Shown piece by piece: positions 1-8,647 of a DNA stretch of 64,000 bases. This DNA is from Microbacteriaceae bacterium (GTDB lineage Bacteria; Actinomycetota; Actinomycetes; Actinomycetales; Microbacteriaceae). The notes below the pieces were generated by a model that was not told the origin of the DNA, searched no databases, and worked only from the letters and a program-made list of their open reading frames with translations. The DNA is taken from positions 186,001 through 250,000 of the forward strand of contig JAODMT010000009.1 in NCBI GenBank assembly GCA_025464975.1, read 5' to 3'. Every line of letters starts with the position of its first letter. Within the stretch, counting starts at the first letter, position 1. A program made the position numbers and the translations under genes.

Positions 1-164
1 TGTTCCATCGCATAGAGAGTCGACTTTGCCGCCCGGCTGCCTGCCTCAGCCCGCGGTTCGATCTGCGAACGGCGAGCCGAAACCACGGCAAACTCGGCGC
101 CGACGAAAAAGCCGTTGATGATGAGCAGGATGGCGAGCCACGCGATGCCCCAACCGTCGCTCAT
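1..164 (-). CDS. CNNM/CorC-family membrane protein, N-terminal fragment
   Basis: This is the 5' end of a gene that continues beyond the left edge. About 54 codons are readable. The ATG overlaps the TGA of the gene upstream (ATGA), so the two are probably translationally coupled. Residues 6-25 form one hydrophobic segment that runs into FFVGAEFAVVSARRSQ, the opening typical of DUF21/CNNM transmembrane domains. The neighbour starts with a closely similar stretch (FFVASEFSLVNLNRS), so the two genes are tandem paralogues. Members of the family are linked to Mg2+/Co2+ handling. The CBS and CorC domains expected further on are outside the window. Confidence 0.75.
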   Translation of the reverse strand, partial: MSDGWGIAWLAILLIINGFFVGAEFAVVSARRSQIEPRAEAGSRAAKSTLYAME

Positions 165-1495
165 TGCGCCGCCCCCTCGACATCCGGCTCGGGAGTCGGG
201 GTGTACCGCACCCGATCGATCCGGCGACCGTCCAGCCGTTCGACTCGAAACTCGCCGCCATCGACGGTGACGACATCGCCGACCTCGGGGAGCCGGCCGA
301 GCTCGCTCATCATGAACCCGCCGACCGTCTCGTACGGTCCCTCATCGGGGATGACGACGTCGGCGCGCTCGAGCAGCTCGTCCGGTCGAAGCATTCCGGG
401 AAAAGTGAGCCAGTCGCGGGAGCGCACCACACCGACGAGCGTTCGGTCGTGCTCGTCCGCAACCTCGCCGACGAGCTCCTCGACGAGGTCCTCCAGGGTT
501 GCCACGCCCGCGGTGCCGCCGTACTCGTCGACCACGACGGCCATTTGGTAGCCGCGGCCGCGCAACTCGCCGAGCAAGACGTCGAGCCGCATCGTCTCGG
601 GAACCCGCAGCGCGTCGGACTGCAGAGCCGAGACGGGCACGTCGGAGCGCTTTTCCCGCGGCACCGCCACCGCTTGCTTGACATGAACGATGCCGACGAC
701 GTCGTCGATTCCGTCGTCGACCACCGGGAATCGGGAGTACCCGGTGGCCTTTGTGAGGTCGATGACGGTCTGGGCGGAGTCGGTGCGTTCGACGCTGGAG
801 ACGCGAGGGCGCGGGGTCATCACGTCGGCGGCGCTGTGCTCGCTGAAGACGAGGGTGCGGGCGAGCAGCGTCGCGGTATCCCGGTCAAGGCTGCCTTCGG
901 TCGCCGAGCGCCGCACCAGCGAACGCAACTCCTCCGCGGTGCGGGCCGAGGACAGCTCCTCCTTCGGCTCGATCCCACCGGCCCGTAGGATCACGTTCGC
1001 TGTGTTGTTCAGCAGGGCGACGAACGGCCGGAAGACCCTGGTGAAGCCCACTTGAAACGGGATGACTAGCTTCGCGGTCGGAATCGGCAACGCGAGGGCG
1101 AAGTTCTTCGGCACAAGTTCGCCGACGATCATCGACAGCAGGGTCGCGACGATGATGGCGAGCGCCGAGGCAACGATCGTGACGGCCCCCTTCGACAGTC
1201 CGATGGCGGTCAACGGGCCGGTAAGGAGGGCGCCGATGGCTGGCTCCATGGTGTATCCGGTGAGCAGCGTCGTCAGGGTGATCCCGAGCTGCGCACTCGA
1301 GAGGTGGGTCGAGGTCATCTTGAGCGCCCCGATGGTCATACCGAGCCGCTTCTCCCCCCGAGCCGTTCGCGACTCGAGGTCGGAACGGTTGAGGTTGACG
1401 AGAGAGAACTCGGAGGCGACGAAGAATCCGGTGCCGATGGTCAGCACGAGCCCGATTCCGAGCATGATCCACTCATACACGAGCATCACGGGCAC
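161..1495 (-). CDS. CNNM/CorC (hemolysin-type) family protein with CBS pair
   Basis: This 444-residue integral membrane protein has the full family layout. A DUF21/CNNM domain with several hydrophobic segments covers roughly residues 8-195, two CBS motifs cover about 215-335 (VMTPRPRVSSVER; VVVDEYGGTAGVATLEDLVE), and a CorC_HlyC domain ends the protein. Known relatives act in Mg2+/Co2+ efflux or ion homeostasis; the old label hemolysin is probably misleading. The start is a GTG at 1495 with no clear ribosome site; an in-frame ATG at 1486 is an alternative. The stop overlaps the start of a second CNNM gene, a two-gene arrangement common in Actinobacteria. Confidence 0.88.
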   Translation of the reverse strand: MPVMLVYEWIMLGIGLVLTIGTGFFVASEFSLVNLNRSDLESRTARGEKRLGMTIGALKMTSTHLSSAQLGITLTTLLTGYTMEPAIGALLTGPLTAIGLSKGAVTIVASALAIIVATLLSMIVGELVPKNFALALPIPTAKLVIPFQVGFTRVFRPFVALLNNTANVILRAGGIEPKEELSSARTAEELRSLVRRSATEGSLDRDTATLLARTLVFSEHSAADVMTPRPRVSSVERTDSAQTVIDLTKATGYSRFPVVDDGIDDVVGIVHVKQAVAVPREKRSDVPVSALQSDALRVPETMRLDVLLGELRGRGYQMAVVVDEYGGTAGVATLEDLVEELVGEVADEHDRTLVGVVRSRDWLTFPGMLRPDELLERADVVIPDEGPYETVGGFMMSELGRLPEVGDVVTVDGGEFRVERLDGRRIDRVRYTPTPEPDVEGAAQ

Positions 1496-1542
1496 GGCGC
1501 CAAAAGGAGGGGTCGTCCATTATTTGGTCGAGTCTACAGACC

Positions 1543-1559
1543 GGGCGGGCCCACCGCCC
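1543..1559 (-). terminator. Short GC hairpin after guaB1
   Basis: GGGCGG and CCGCCC are separated by five bases directly beyond the guaB1 stop. There is no clear U-tract, so this is at best a weak terminator before the CNNM genes. Confidence 0.3.
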
Positions 1560-1560
1560 C

Positions 1561-3000
1561 TCACCAGGAGATGGGAAGCGCCTTGCCCTCTTCGTACCCC
1601 GCGGCCGACTGGATGCCGACCAGCGCATTCCGCTGAAATTCCGCGACGGTCGAGGCCCCGGCGTAGGTGAACGACGAGCGCACCCCGGAGGTGATCATGT
1701 CGAGCAAATCCTCCACCGACGGGCGAAGCGGGTCGAGATAGATCTTTGACGAGGAGATTCCCTCGGCAAAGAGGGTCTTCCGCGCCAGCTCGTACGGGTC
1801 GAGGCGGTCAAACCGGTCATGAACGGCCTTTGTGGAGGCCATGCCCCAGCTCTCCTTGTACAGCCGACCGGAGGCATCCGTCTCGAGCGCACCGGGAGCC
1901 TCAATCGTTCCGGCGAACCACGATCCGATCATCACCGATGCGGCACCGGCCGCGAGTGCGAGCGCGACGTCCCGCGGGTAGCGGACCCCGCCGTCGGCCC
2001 ACACGTGCGCACCGAGTTCGCGGGCCGCACCCGCGGTTTCGAGCACGGCGGAGAACTGGGGGCGACCGACCGCGGTCATCATTCGGGTGGTGCACATCGC
2101 GCCCGGTCCGACGCCGACCTTCACGATGTCGGCGCCGGCCGCCACGAGATCTCGCACGCCCGCGGTGGTGACCACGTTCCCGGCGACTATCGGAACGTCG
2201 AGGCCGAGCCCCTTCACCGCTCGGATCGCCCGAAGCATTCCGTCCTGGTGTCCGTGTGCGGTGTCCAAAACAAGCACATCAACTCCGGCCCGCACGAGCG
2301 CGGCCGCGCGCTCGGCGACCTCGCCATTGATGCCCACCGCCGCCGCGACCCGAAGGCGACCATCGGAGTCGAGCGCTGGCGCATAGAGCGTGTCTCGCAG
2401 CGCGCTGGTGCGACTCAGTGTGCCGACGATCGCTCCGTCACGCAGCACCGGAGCAAATTCGAGGTCGGCGGAGACCATGAGGTCGAAGGCGGCACGGCCG
2501 TCGGGAGCGTCGTCGGCGTCGATCCAGGTCACGCTTCCGTGTAGAAGGTCGCCGAGCCTCGCGTCCGGCAGCGCTGTAGCGAGCCGCGCCGACGAGAGGT
2601 GGCCGAGCAGCGTTGCGCCGTCTTCGGAGATGACGATGCCGTGCCCCTGGATGGCCGGAATCTGGCGCAGCGCGTCCGTGACGGTCTGTTCGGGGCGGAA
2701 AAGCAACGGGGTGTCAAACGGCACGGGCTGGTCCTTGACCCATCGGATCGCGGCATCGAGGTCGGTCGCGGTGAGGTCCTGCGGCAACACACCGAGCCCG
2801 CCCCGCCGCGCGAGGGTCGCGGCGAGCCGTGGACCGGTCACCGAGTTCATGTTTGCTGAGACGATCGGGATGGTCGCGCCGGTGCCATCCCGAGGCGCAA
2901 GCGAGACCGAGAGACGGCTTCCCACCTCGGAGTGGCGCGGCACAAGGAACACGTCCGAGTAGGTGAGGTCGTGCCGGGGCGTCGTCTCGTAGAACTCCAT
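1561..3000 (-). CDS. guaB1: GuaB1-family IMPDH-related protein (probable GMP reductase)
   Basis: A 479-residue IMP dehydrogenase/GMP reductase-fold barrel. The N-terminal barrel strand reads LTYSDVFLVPRHSEVGSRL, a CBS-pair insert lies at about residues 95-205, and the active-site loop GVGPGAMCTTRMM places the catalytic cysteine near residue 303. Its length and CBS insert match the actinobacterial GuaB1 group rather than canonical GuaB2. A mycobacterial GuaB1 has been shown to reduce GMP to IMP, so purine salvage is the likely role, but IMPDH activity cannot be excluded from sequence. It is transcribed away from kgd across about 120 bp. Confidence 0.85.
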   Translation of the reverse strand: MEFYETTPRHDLTYSDVFLVPRHSEVGSRLSVSLAPRDGTGATIPIVSANMNSVTGPRLAATLARRGGLGVLPQDLTATDLDAAIRWVKDQPVPFDTPLLFRPEQTVTDALRQIPAIQGHGIVISEDGATLLGHLSSARLATALPDARLGDLLHGSVTWIDADDAPDGRAAFDLMVSADLEFAPVLRDGAIVGTLSRTSALRDTLYAPALDSDGRLRVAAAVGINGEVAERAAALVRAGVDVLVLDTAHGHQDGMLRAIRAVKGLGLDVPIVAGNVVTTAGVRDLVAAGADIVKVGVGPGAMCTTRMMTAVGRPQFSAVLETAGAARELGAHVWADGGVRYPRDVALALAAGAASVMIGSWFAGTIEAPGALETDASGRLYKESWGMASTKAVHDRFDRLDPYELARKTLFAEGISSSKIYLDPLRPSVEDLLDMITSGVRSSFTYAGASTVAEFQRNALVGIQSAAGYEEGKALPISW

Positions 3001-3119
3001 GGTTTTTAGGCTATCCCTCGTCGTTCGGCTGCAAGCGGGGACCCGATGCGATTAAGCTGAAGAAGTGTGTGACCAGTGAGGGCCACGCACAGCGACTAAC
3101 GGAGAGTGGGCGATCGGCT

Positions 3120-6100
3120 GTGTCTAGCCAAGTGACCGGATTGGTTCCAGAGGAAGGCTCCTCGAGCGAATTCGGAGCCAACGAGTGGCTCGTGGACGAG
3201 ATGTATGAACGGTTCATCGTCGACAAGAATTCGGTAGACCAGTCGTGGTGGCCGATCCTCGAGAGCTACCACCAGACGACCATCGAGTCGGCCGACAAGG
3301 CGGCCGCTCCGACGGACACCGACGCGCCCGCCCAGGAACCGCAGATCCCCGAAGAGGTGATGGAGGACTCCTCCACGCCGCCAGCCCAGACCCCGCCTTC
3401 CGCGCCGCCGGAGCCGACCACGCCACCGGAGCCGACGGCCCCGCCGGAACCGGTCGCCCCGCCGGAGCCAACCGAGCAGCGGGCGGCCGAACCGGCAGCG
3501 GCAACCGGCAGCCAAACGGTCGCGCGCACCACCTCTGTTCTGCCGCAGGCGCAGCCGATTCCCGCTCAGGCCCCGGCAGCGGCAAAGGCCCAGCCCGCAC
3601 CGCAGGCCGCCGAGGTGCAGACCGCTGAACCGCAAGACGTGATCTCGCCGCTCAGGGGCATGTCCAAGTCCCTTGCGGCGAACATGGACGCAAGCCTTAC
3701 CGTTCCGACGGCGACGAGCGTTCGGACGATCCCCGCCAAGCTGATGATCGACAACCGCATCGTGATCAACAACCACCTCAATCGCGCCAGAGGCGGGAAG
3801 GTGTCGTTCACCCACGTCATCGCGTGGGCGCTGGTCCAGACGCTCAAGGAGTTCCCGAGCCAGAACGTCTACTACGAAGAGGTCGACGGCAAGCCGTCCG
3901 TCGTGGCTCCGGCTCACATCAACCTCGGCATCGCGATCGACATCCCCAAGCCGGATGGCACTCGCGCGCTCCTCGTTCCGGGAATCAAGCACGCCGAGAC
4001 CATGGGCTTCGGCGACTTCCTCATCGCCTACGAAGACGTCGTGCGACGCGCACGGGCAAACAAGCTCACCGCGTCGGACTTTCAGGGCAACACGATCTCG
4101 CTCACCAACCCCGGGGGCATTGGAACCGAGCACTCGGTGCCGCGGCTCATGCGCGGCTCGGGAACGATCATCGGAGCCGGCGCTCTCGAGTATCCGGCGG
4201 AGTTCCAGGGCATGGCGCTCACGACTCTGGCCGATCTCGGCATCGGCAAGACGATCACCCTCACCTCCACCTACGACCACCGGGTCATTCAGGGCGCCGG
4301 TTCGGGCGAGTTCCTCAAGAAGGTGCACGAGTTGCTCATCGGGCAGCGCGACTTCTATCAGGGGATCTTCGCCGATCTGCGTATCCCCTACGAGCCGATC
4401 CACTGGGCGAGCGACATTCACGTCGACCACGCCAATCAGGTTGGCAAGACCGCTCGGGTGCATGAGCTCATCAACTCGTTCCGAGTCCGCGGCCACCTGA
4501 TGGCCGATGTCGACCCGCTCGAATACAAGCAGCGCACCCATCCCGACCTCGACATCTCGAGCCACGGGCTGACCTTCTGGGACCTCGACCGAGAGTTCGT
4601 GACCGGCGGCTTCGGCGGGAAGCGCTCGGCCCTGCTTCGCGACATCCTCGGGGTGCTTCGCGACTCCTACTGCCGCACCATCGGCATCGAGTACATGCAC
4701 ATTCAGGACCCCGACCAGCGTCGGTGGATTCAGAATCACGTCGAGAAGCCGTACACGAAGCCGACGAAGGACGAGCAGCTGCGCATCCTCGGCAAGCTCA
4801 ACGAGGCCGAGGCGTTTGAGACATTCCTCCAGACCAAGTACGTCGGCCAGAAACGATTCAGCCTCGAGGGCGGCGAATCGACGATCGCGCTGCTCGACGC
4901 CCTGCTTCAGGGGGCGGCCGAGGCCGACCTCGACGAGGTAGCCATCGGAATGGCGCACCGCGGTCGGCTGAATGTGCTCACCAACATCGCGGGAAAGACC
5001 TACGGACAGATCTTCCGGGAGTTCGAGGGAACACAGGACCCGCGCACGGTGCAGGGATCCGGCGACGTGAAGTACCACCTCGGCACCGAGGGAACATTCA
5101 CGAGCGCCAAGGGCGACCAGATCCCGGTCTACCTCGCGGCCAACCCCTCACACCTCGAGGCGGTCGACGGGGTGCTCGAGGGCATCGTGCGGGCGAAGCA
5201 GGACCGCAAGCCAATCGGCAGCTTCACCGTTCTGCCGGTCATGGTGCACGGGGACGCCGCAATGGCCGGCCAGGGAATCGTCGCCGAGATCTTGCAGATG
5301 TCGCAGTTGCGCGCCTACCGTACGGGCGGAACCGTGCACGTGAACATCAACAACCAGGTCGGATTCACGACTCCCCCCGGGGAGGGCCGCACTTCCGTCT
5401 ATTCGACCGACGTGGCCAAGACCATCCAGTCTCCGATCTTCCACGTGAACGGGGACGACCCGGAGGCCGTCATCCGTGTGGCAGAGCTTGCCTTCGCCTA
5501 TCGTCAGGAGTTCCACAAGGACGTCGTCATCGACCTCATCTGCTACCGCAGGCGCGGCCACAACGAGGGCGACGACCCGTCGATGACCCAGCCGCTCATG
5601 TACAACCTGATCGAGGCGAAGCGAAGCGTCCGCACCCTGTACGTCGAGGCTCTTGTCGGTCGCGGCGACATCACGCAGCAGGAGTACGAGGCCGCCCACG
5701 CCGACTTCCAGGACCGACTGGAACGCGCCTTCGCAGAAACGCACGCGGCGCAGACCGGTTCGATGCCGATCATCGTGACCGACGGCAATGCCGTCGCCGA
5801 CCTCGAACGCCCAGAGTCCCAGCAGGACGACCGGACCGGCGAACCCGCGTCGACCGCGGTGAGTGAGAGCGTCATCTCCGTCATCGGCGACGCGCACGAC
5901 AACCCGCCGGCTGGCTTCAGCGTTCACCCGAAGCTCCAGCAGCTTCTCAAGAAGCGCGTGGACATGAGCCGCAACGGATCCGTCGACTGGGGTTTCGGGG
6001 AATTGCTCGCACTCGGTTCGCTCCTGCTCGAGGGCACTCCGGTGCGGATGGCCGGACAGGACACCCGTCGCGGCACCTTCGTTCAGCGGCACGCCGTTCT

Positions 6101-7007
6101 TCACGACCGGCTGAATGGCCAGGAGTGGCTGCCGCTCGGCAACCTCAGCGAGGGTCAGGCTCGGCTGTGGCTCTACGACTCCCTCCTCAGCGAGTACGCG
6201 GCGATGGGCTTCGAATACGGCTATTCCGTCGAGCGGGCCGACGCGCTGGTGCTTTGGGAGGCGCAGTTCGGGGACTTCGCCAACGGAGCGCAGATCGTCA
6301 TCGACGAGTTCATCTCGAGCGCCGAACAGAAGTGGGGTCAGCGCTCGAGCGTCGTTCTGCTGCTCCCCCACGGTTACGAAGGACAGGGTCCCGACCACTC
6401 GTCGGCACGAATCGAGCGGTACCTTCAGCTCTGCGCCGAGAACAACATGACCGTCGCGCGCCCGTCTACCCCGGCGTCGTACTTCCACCTGCTGCGGCGC
6501 CAGGCCTACGCCCGCCCGCGCCGTCCGCTCATTGTCTTCACCCCGAAGGCGATGCTTCGGTTGCGCGGCGCGACGAGCGACATCGCGGAATTCACGAGCG
6601 GCAAGTTCGAACCGGTGATTGATGACGCTGCGGTGACCGACAAGTCGGCCATCAAGAGGGTCGTGCTTCACGCCGGCAAGCTGCACTATGACCTCCTCGC
6701 CGAGGTCGAAAAGCGTCAGCAGAAGGATGTCGCGCTTGTTCGCCTCGAGCAGTACTACCCCCTCCCCCTCGAGCAGCTGCGTGAGGTGCTCTCCCAGTAC
6801 CCGAACGCCGAGCTGGTGTGGGCGCAAGAGGAGCCGGAGAACATGGGGGCGTGGCCGTTCATTTGCCTCGAACTCGCCAAGCACCTTGACGGTCGGTCCC
6901 TTGCCGTCGCCTCCCGGCCAGCCTCCGCATCGCCCGCCACCGGATCGGCCAAGCGAAGCGCGCAGCAGCTCGTCAGCCTCATGGATCAGGCGCTGACGCT
7001 CGGCTAG
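3120..7007 (+). CDS. kgd: Multifunctional 2-oxoglutarate dehydrogenase E1/E2 (Kgd/OdhA)
   Basis: This 1295-residue fused enzyme of the TCA cycle catalyses thiamine-diphosphate-dependent 2-oxoglutarate decarboxylation and succinyl transfer. The N-terminus carries the actinobacterial motif FGANEWLVDEMYERF. A Pro/Ala/Glu-rich linker with PPEPT-type repeats follows at about residues 65-170, then an E2o-like acyltransferase domain (catalytic DHRVIQG near 386-392), then the E1 part (GMAHRGRLNVL, RRRGHNEGDDP). There is no lipoyl domain, as expected for this family, which borrows lipoyl groups from the pyruvate dehydrogenase E2. I chose the GTG at 3120 because it brings the N-terminus into line with mycobacterial Kgd; an in-frame GTG at 3069 would add 17 residues of no recognisable character. 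Confidence 0.95.
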   Translation: MSSQVTGLVPEEGSSSEFGANEWLVDEMYERFIVDKNSVDQSWWPILESYHQTTIESADKAAAPTDTDAPAQEPQIPEEVMEDSSTPPAQTPPSAPPEPTTPPEPTAPPEPVAPPEPTEQRAAEPAAATGSQTVARTTSVLPQAQPIPAQAPAAAKAQPAPQAAEVQTAEPQDVISPLRGMSKSLAANMDASLTVPTATSVRTIPAKLMIDNRIVINNHLNRARGGKVSFTHVIAWALVQTLKEFPSQNVYYEEVDGKPSVVAPAHINLGIAIDIPKPDGTRALLVPGIKHAETMGFGDFLIAYEDVVRRARANKLTASDFQGNTISLTNPGGIGTEHSVPRLMRGSGTIIGAGALEYPAEFQGMALTTLADLGIGKTITLTSTYDHRVIQGAGSGEFLKKVHELLIGQRDFYQGIFADLRIPYEPIHWASDIHVDHANQVGKTARVHELINSFRVRGHLMADVDPLEYKQRTHPDLDISSHGLTFWDLDREFVTGGFGGKRSALLRDILGVLRDSYCRTIGIEYMHIQDPDQRRWIQNHVEKPYTKPTKDEQLRILGKLNEAEAFETFLQTKYVGQKRFSLEGGESTIALLDALLQGAAEADLDEVAIGMAHRGRLNVLTNIAGKTYGQIFREFEGTQDPRTVQGSGDVKYHLGTEGTFTSAKGDQIPVYLAANPSHLEAVDGVLEGIVRAKQDRKPIGSFTVLPVMVHGDAAMAGQGIVAEILQMSQLRAYRTGGTVHVNINNQVGFTTPPGEGRTSVYSTDVAKTIQSPIFHVNGDDPEAVIRVAELAFAYRQEFHKDVVIDLICYRRRGHNEGDDPSMTQPLMYNLIEAKRSVRTLYVEALVGRGDITQQEYEAAHADFQDRLERAFAETHAAQTGSMPIIVTDGNAVADLERPESQQDDRTGEPASTAVSESVISVIGDAHDNPPAGFSVHPKLQQLLKKRVDMSRNGSVDWGFGELLALGSLLLEGTPVRMAGQDTRRGTFVQRHAVLHDRLNGQEWLPLGNLSEGQARLWLYDSLLSEYAAMGFEYGYSVERADALVLWEAQFGDFANGAQIVIDEFISSAEQKWGQRSSVVLLLPHGYEGQGPDHSSARIERYLQLCAENNMTVARPSTPASYFHLLRRQAYARPRRPLIVFTPKAMLRLRGATSDIAEFTSGKFEPVIDDAAVTDKSAIKRVVLHAGKLHYDLLAEVEKRQQKDVALVRLEQYYPLPLEQLREVLSQYPNAELVWAQEEPENMGAWPFICLELAKHLDGRSLAVASRPASASPATGSAKRSAQQLVSLMDQALTLG

Positions 7008-7022
7008 TAGCCGGATCGCCTC

Positions 7023-7061
7023 GATCGCGGGCGCCTTCCCCACCGGGAGGCGTCCGCGATC
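7023..7061 (+). terminator. Terminator hairpin after kgd
   Basis: GATCGCGG and CGCCT pair with AGGCG and CCGCGATC across an 11-base loop, with a single G/T mismatch between the two stem parts. It begins 16 bases after the kgd stop. No U-tract follows, as is common in high-GC actinobacteria. Confidence 0.6.
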
Positions 7062-7212
7062 CCGCCCGTGATCCCGCCCGGGATTCCTCGGTGGCTGGGC
7101 CTACCCCTTAGCCAGTGGTTTCGGAAGGCCTGCCCTAATCCGCACGCCTCCAGTACCGTCTGGACTGCGGCTAACCTGCTGCGACCCACCCCCATGGCGA
7201 AACAGGTGAAAC

Positions 7213-7503
7213 ATGTCCAGTCACAGTGCTCTGCCCGGCTCCAACTCATCGACCAAGACGATGGGAATCCTTTCCCTTGTCCTCGGCGTACTGAGCATCC
7301 TGTTCGCCCTTTTTGTGCCACTCATCGGGCTCCTGATGTCCATCGCCGCCGTGGTGGTCGGATTCATCAGCCGCCGCCGCGAAGTCGGAGCATCGGGGCT
7401 CGCTCTCGGCGGCATCATTACCGGGTTCATCGGCTTCGTTCTGAGCATCCTCGGCTACATCCTCGGCATCGTCGCCGTCAGCCAACAGTTGCAACAGGGC
7501 TAA
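7213..7503 (+). CDS. Small two-helix membrane protein (DUF4190-like)
   Basis: A 96-residue protein with two hydrophobic segments (about residues 17-50 and 62-90) linked by a short basic loop ISRRREVG. The motif GILSLVLGVLSI followed by ASGLALGGIITG resembles the DUF4190 group of small actinobacterial membrane proteins of unknown function. It stands alone between the kgd terminator and the rsrA gene on the opposite strand. No enzymatic residue is visible and no function can be given. Confidence 0.7.
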   Translation: MSSHSALPGSNSSTKTMGILSLVLGVLSILFALFVPLIGLLMSIAAVVVGFISRRREVGASGLALGGIITGFIGFVLSILGYILGIVAVSQQLQQG

Positions 7504-7508
7504 AGCAA

Positions 7509-7571
7509 CGCGCTCCCGATCCGGGGCAACGGCGCCTCGGGTGGGGAGCGCGTCGCGACCCCGATCGCGAC
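7509..7571. terminator. Two stem-loops between convergent genes
   Basis: CGCGCTCCC (7509-7517) pairs with GGGAGCGCG (7544-7552), and GTCGCGA (7552-7558) pairs with TCGCGAC (7565-7571). They lie between the stop of the small membrane protein and the rsrA stop. They could terminate transcription from both sides. Confidence 0.5.
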
Positions 7572-7593
7572 CTCGCCTAGAGCGTGGTCGCCT

Positions 7594-7836
7594 CTAGTGC
7601 GTCGATTGAACCTCGCGAAGCCGCGCCAGCACCTGATCTCGAAGATCACTCGGTGCCGTCTCTCGGCAGGCGCGCTGCACGGCCTGAGTGAGCACCGTTC
7701 CCACGTGAGCCTCCCGCGTGCAGTCTTCGCAATGCGCCATGTGCTCGGCGATGTCCGCCGCGTCGGCTTTCGCCAGTTCGTTGTGCAGGTATTCCTCGAG
7801 TTCTGCTTTCGCTTTCTCGCAGCCGCAGTCCGTCAT
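7594..7836 (-). CDS. rsrA: Zinc-binding redox-sensing anti-sigma factor (RsrA-type)
   Basis: An 80-residue ZAS-family anti-sigma factor. The zinc and redox motif H-x3-C-x2-C is present as HMAHCEDC near residues 32-39, with a further Cys pair at the N-terminus (CGC). In this family, disulphide stress oxidises the cysteines, zinc is released and the bound ECF sigma factor is freed. The ATG overlaps the stop of the sigma gene by 4 bases, so the two are co-translated in a fixed ratio, the standard arrangement for sigR-rsrA. Confidence 0.88.
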   Translation of the reverse strand: MTDCGCEKAKAELEEYLHNELAKADAADIAEHMAHCEDCTREAHVGTVLTQAVQRACRETAPSDLRDQVLARLREVQSTH

Positions 7837-8588
7837 TTCTTCTTGCTCCCGGTAGTCGCAGGTTGGTTGGCACGCGTGCCCGAGGTGTTGATTCCTCGTT
7901 CCAGCGCGTACTCGGAAAGTAGGTCACGCAACATCCGCCTGCCCCTATGCAGTCGGCTCATTACGGTTCCCACGGGGGACTTCATGATGTCGGCAATCTC
8001 CTGGTAGGAGAAGCCTTCAACGTCGGCGAAATAGACGGCCATGCGGAAATCCTCGGGGATCGCCTGCAGGGCGTCTTTCACCGCGCTGTCGGGAAGGTGG
8101 TCTATCGCCTCGGCCTCGGCCGAGCGAGTCGAACGTCCCTGCGTAACGGATTCCGCGCCGCCGAGCTGCCAATCTTCGAGCTCGTCGATCGTGCCCTGGT
8201 ACGGATCCCGCTGCTTCTTGCGGTAGTTGTTGATGAACGTGTTGGTGAGGATGCGGTACAGCCAGGCCTTGAGGTTCGTTCCCTGCTGAAACTGACCGAA
8301 CGCGGCGAATGCCTTCACGAAGGTCTCCTGCACCAGGTCGGCCGCGTCGGCCGGGTTGCGCGTCATGCGCAGACCTGCCGCATACAGCTGGTCCATAAAC
8401 GGAATCGCCTGCTCCTCGAAGAGCGACCGCACGTCGACCGCGCGGGCTTTCGGTTCCGTTTCGGCGGTCTCGATGTCGGCAGGCGCAGTCGTGTCATCCT
8501 TGGAAGTGCTCATCAGCGCAAAGCTTACTTTGCCAGCCTCATGGATCACCGGCTTGTTTATTGAGGGACGATCGAGAACAACACTCAC
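7833..8588 (-). CDS. sigR: ECF RNA polymerase sigma factor, SigR/SigH type
   Basis: Group IV sigma factor with region 2 ([15 protein letters not shown], then [20 protein letters not shown]) and region 4 ([20 protein letters not shown]). It would direct the oxidative and thiol-stress regulon, with activity held by the adjacent RsrA. Two starts compete. The GTG at 8588 follows a strong GGAGG five bases upstream and gives 251 residues. The ATG at 8513 gives about 226 residues, starts MSTSKDD and resembles the usual N-terminus, but has no good ribosome site. I annotate the longer form. Streptomyces sigR is known to make a long unstable and a short form, so both starts may be used here. Confidence 0.88.
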   Translation of the reverse strand: MSVVLDRPSINKPVIHEAGKVSFALMSTSKDDTTAPADIETAETEPKARAVDVRSLFEEQAIPFMDQLYAAGLRMTRNPADAADLVQETFVKAFAAFGQFQQGTNLKAWLYRILTNTFINNYRKKQRDPYQGTIDELEDWQLGGAESVTQGRSTRSAEAEAIDHLPDSAVKDALQAIPEDFRMAVYFADVEGFSYQEIADIMKSPVGTVMSRLHRGRRMLRDLLSEYALERGINTSGTRANQPATTGSKKK

Positions 8589-8647
8589 CGTTACCTCCCC
8601 TTCCATCTGGCCGGTTGTGTGCCGCGGCCCGATACCCTTAGTAACCG

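Noticed and set aside
3096-5078. A 660-codon minus-strand open frame inside kgd
   Set aside because: It is antisense to a clear Kgd and shows no protein motifs; it reflects high-GC codon bias.
5148-7043. A 631-codon minus-strand open frame inside kgd
   Set aside because: Same reason: it mirrors the E1 part of kgd and encodes no recognisable domain.
8606-8640. Clear SigR promoter GGAAT-N18-GTT for sigR
   Set aside because: The best match, GGAA followed after 18 bases by GTT, is one base short and partly inside the ribosome site, so I did not annotate it as a promoter.
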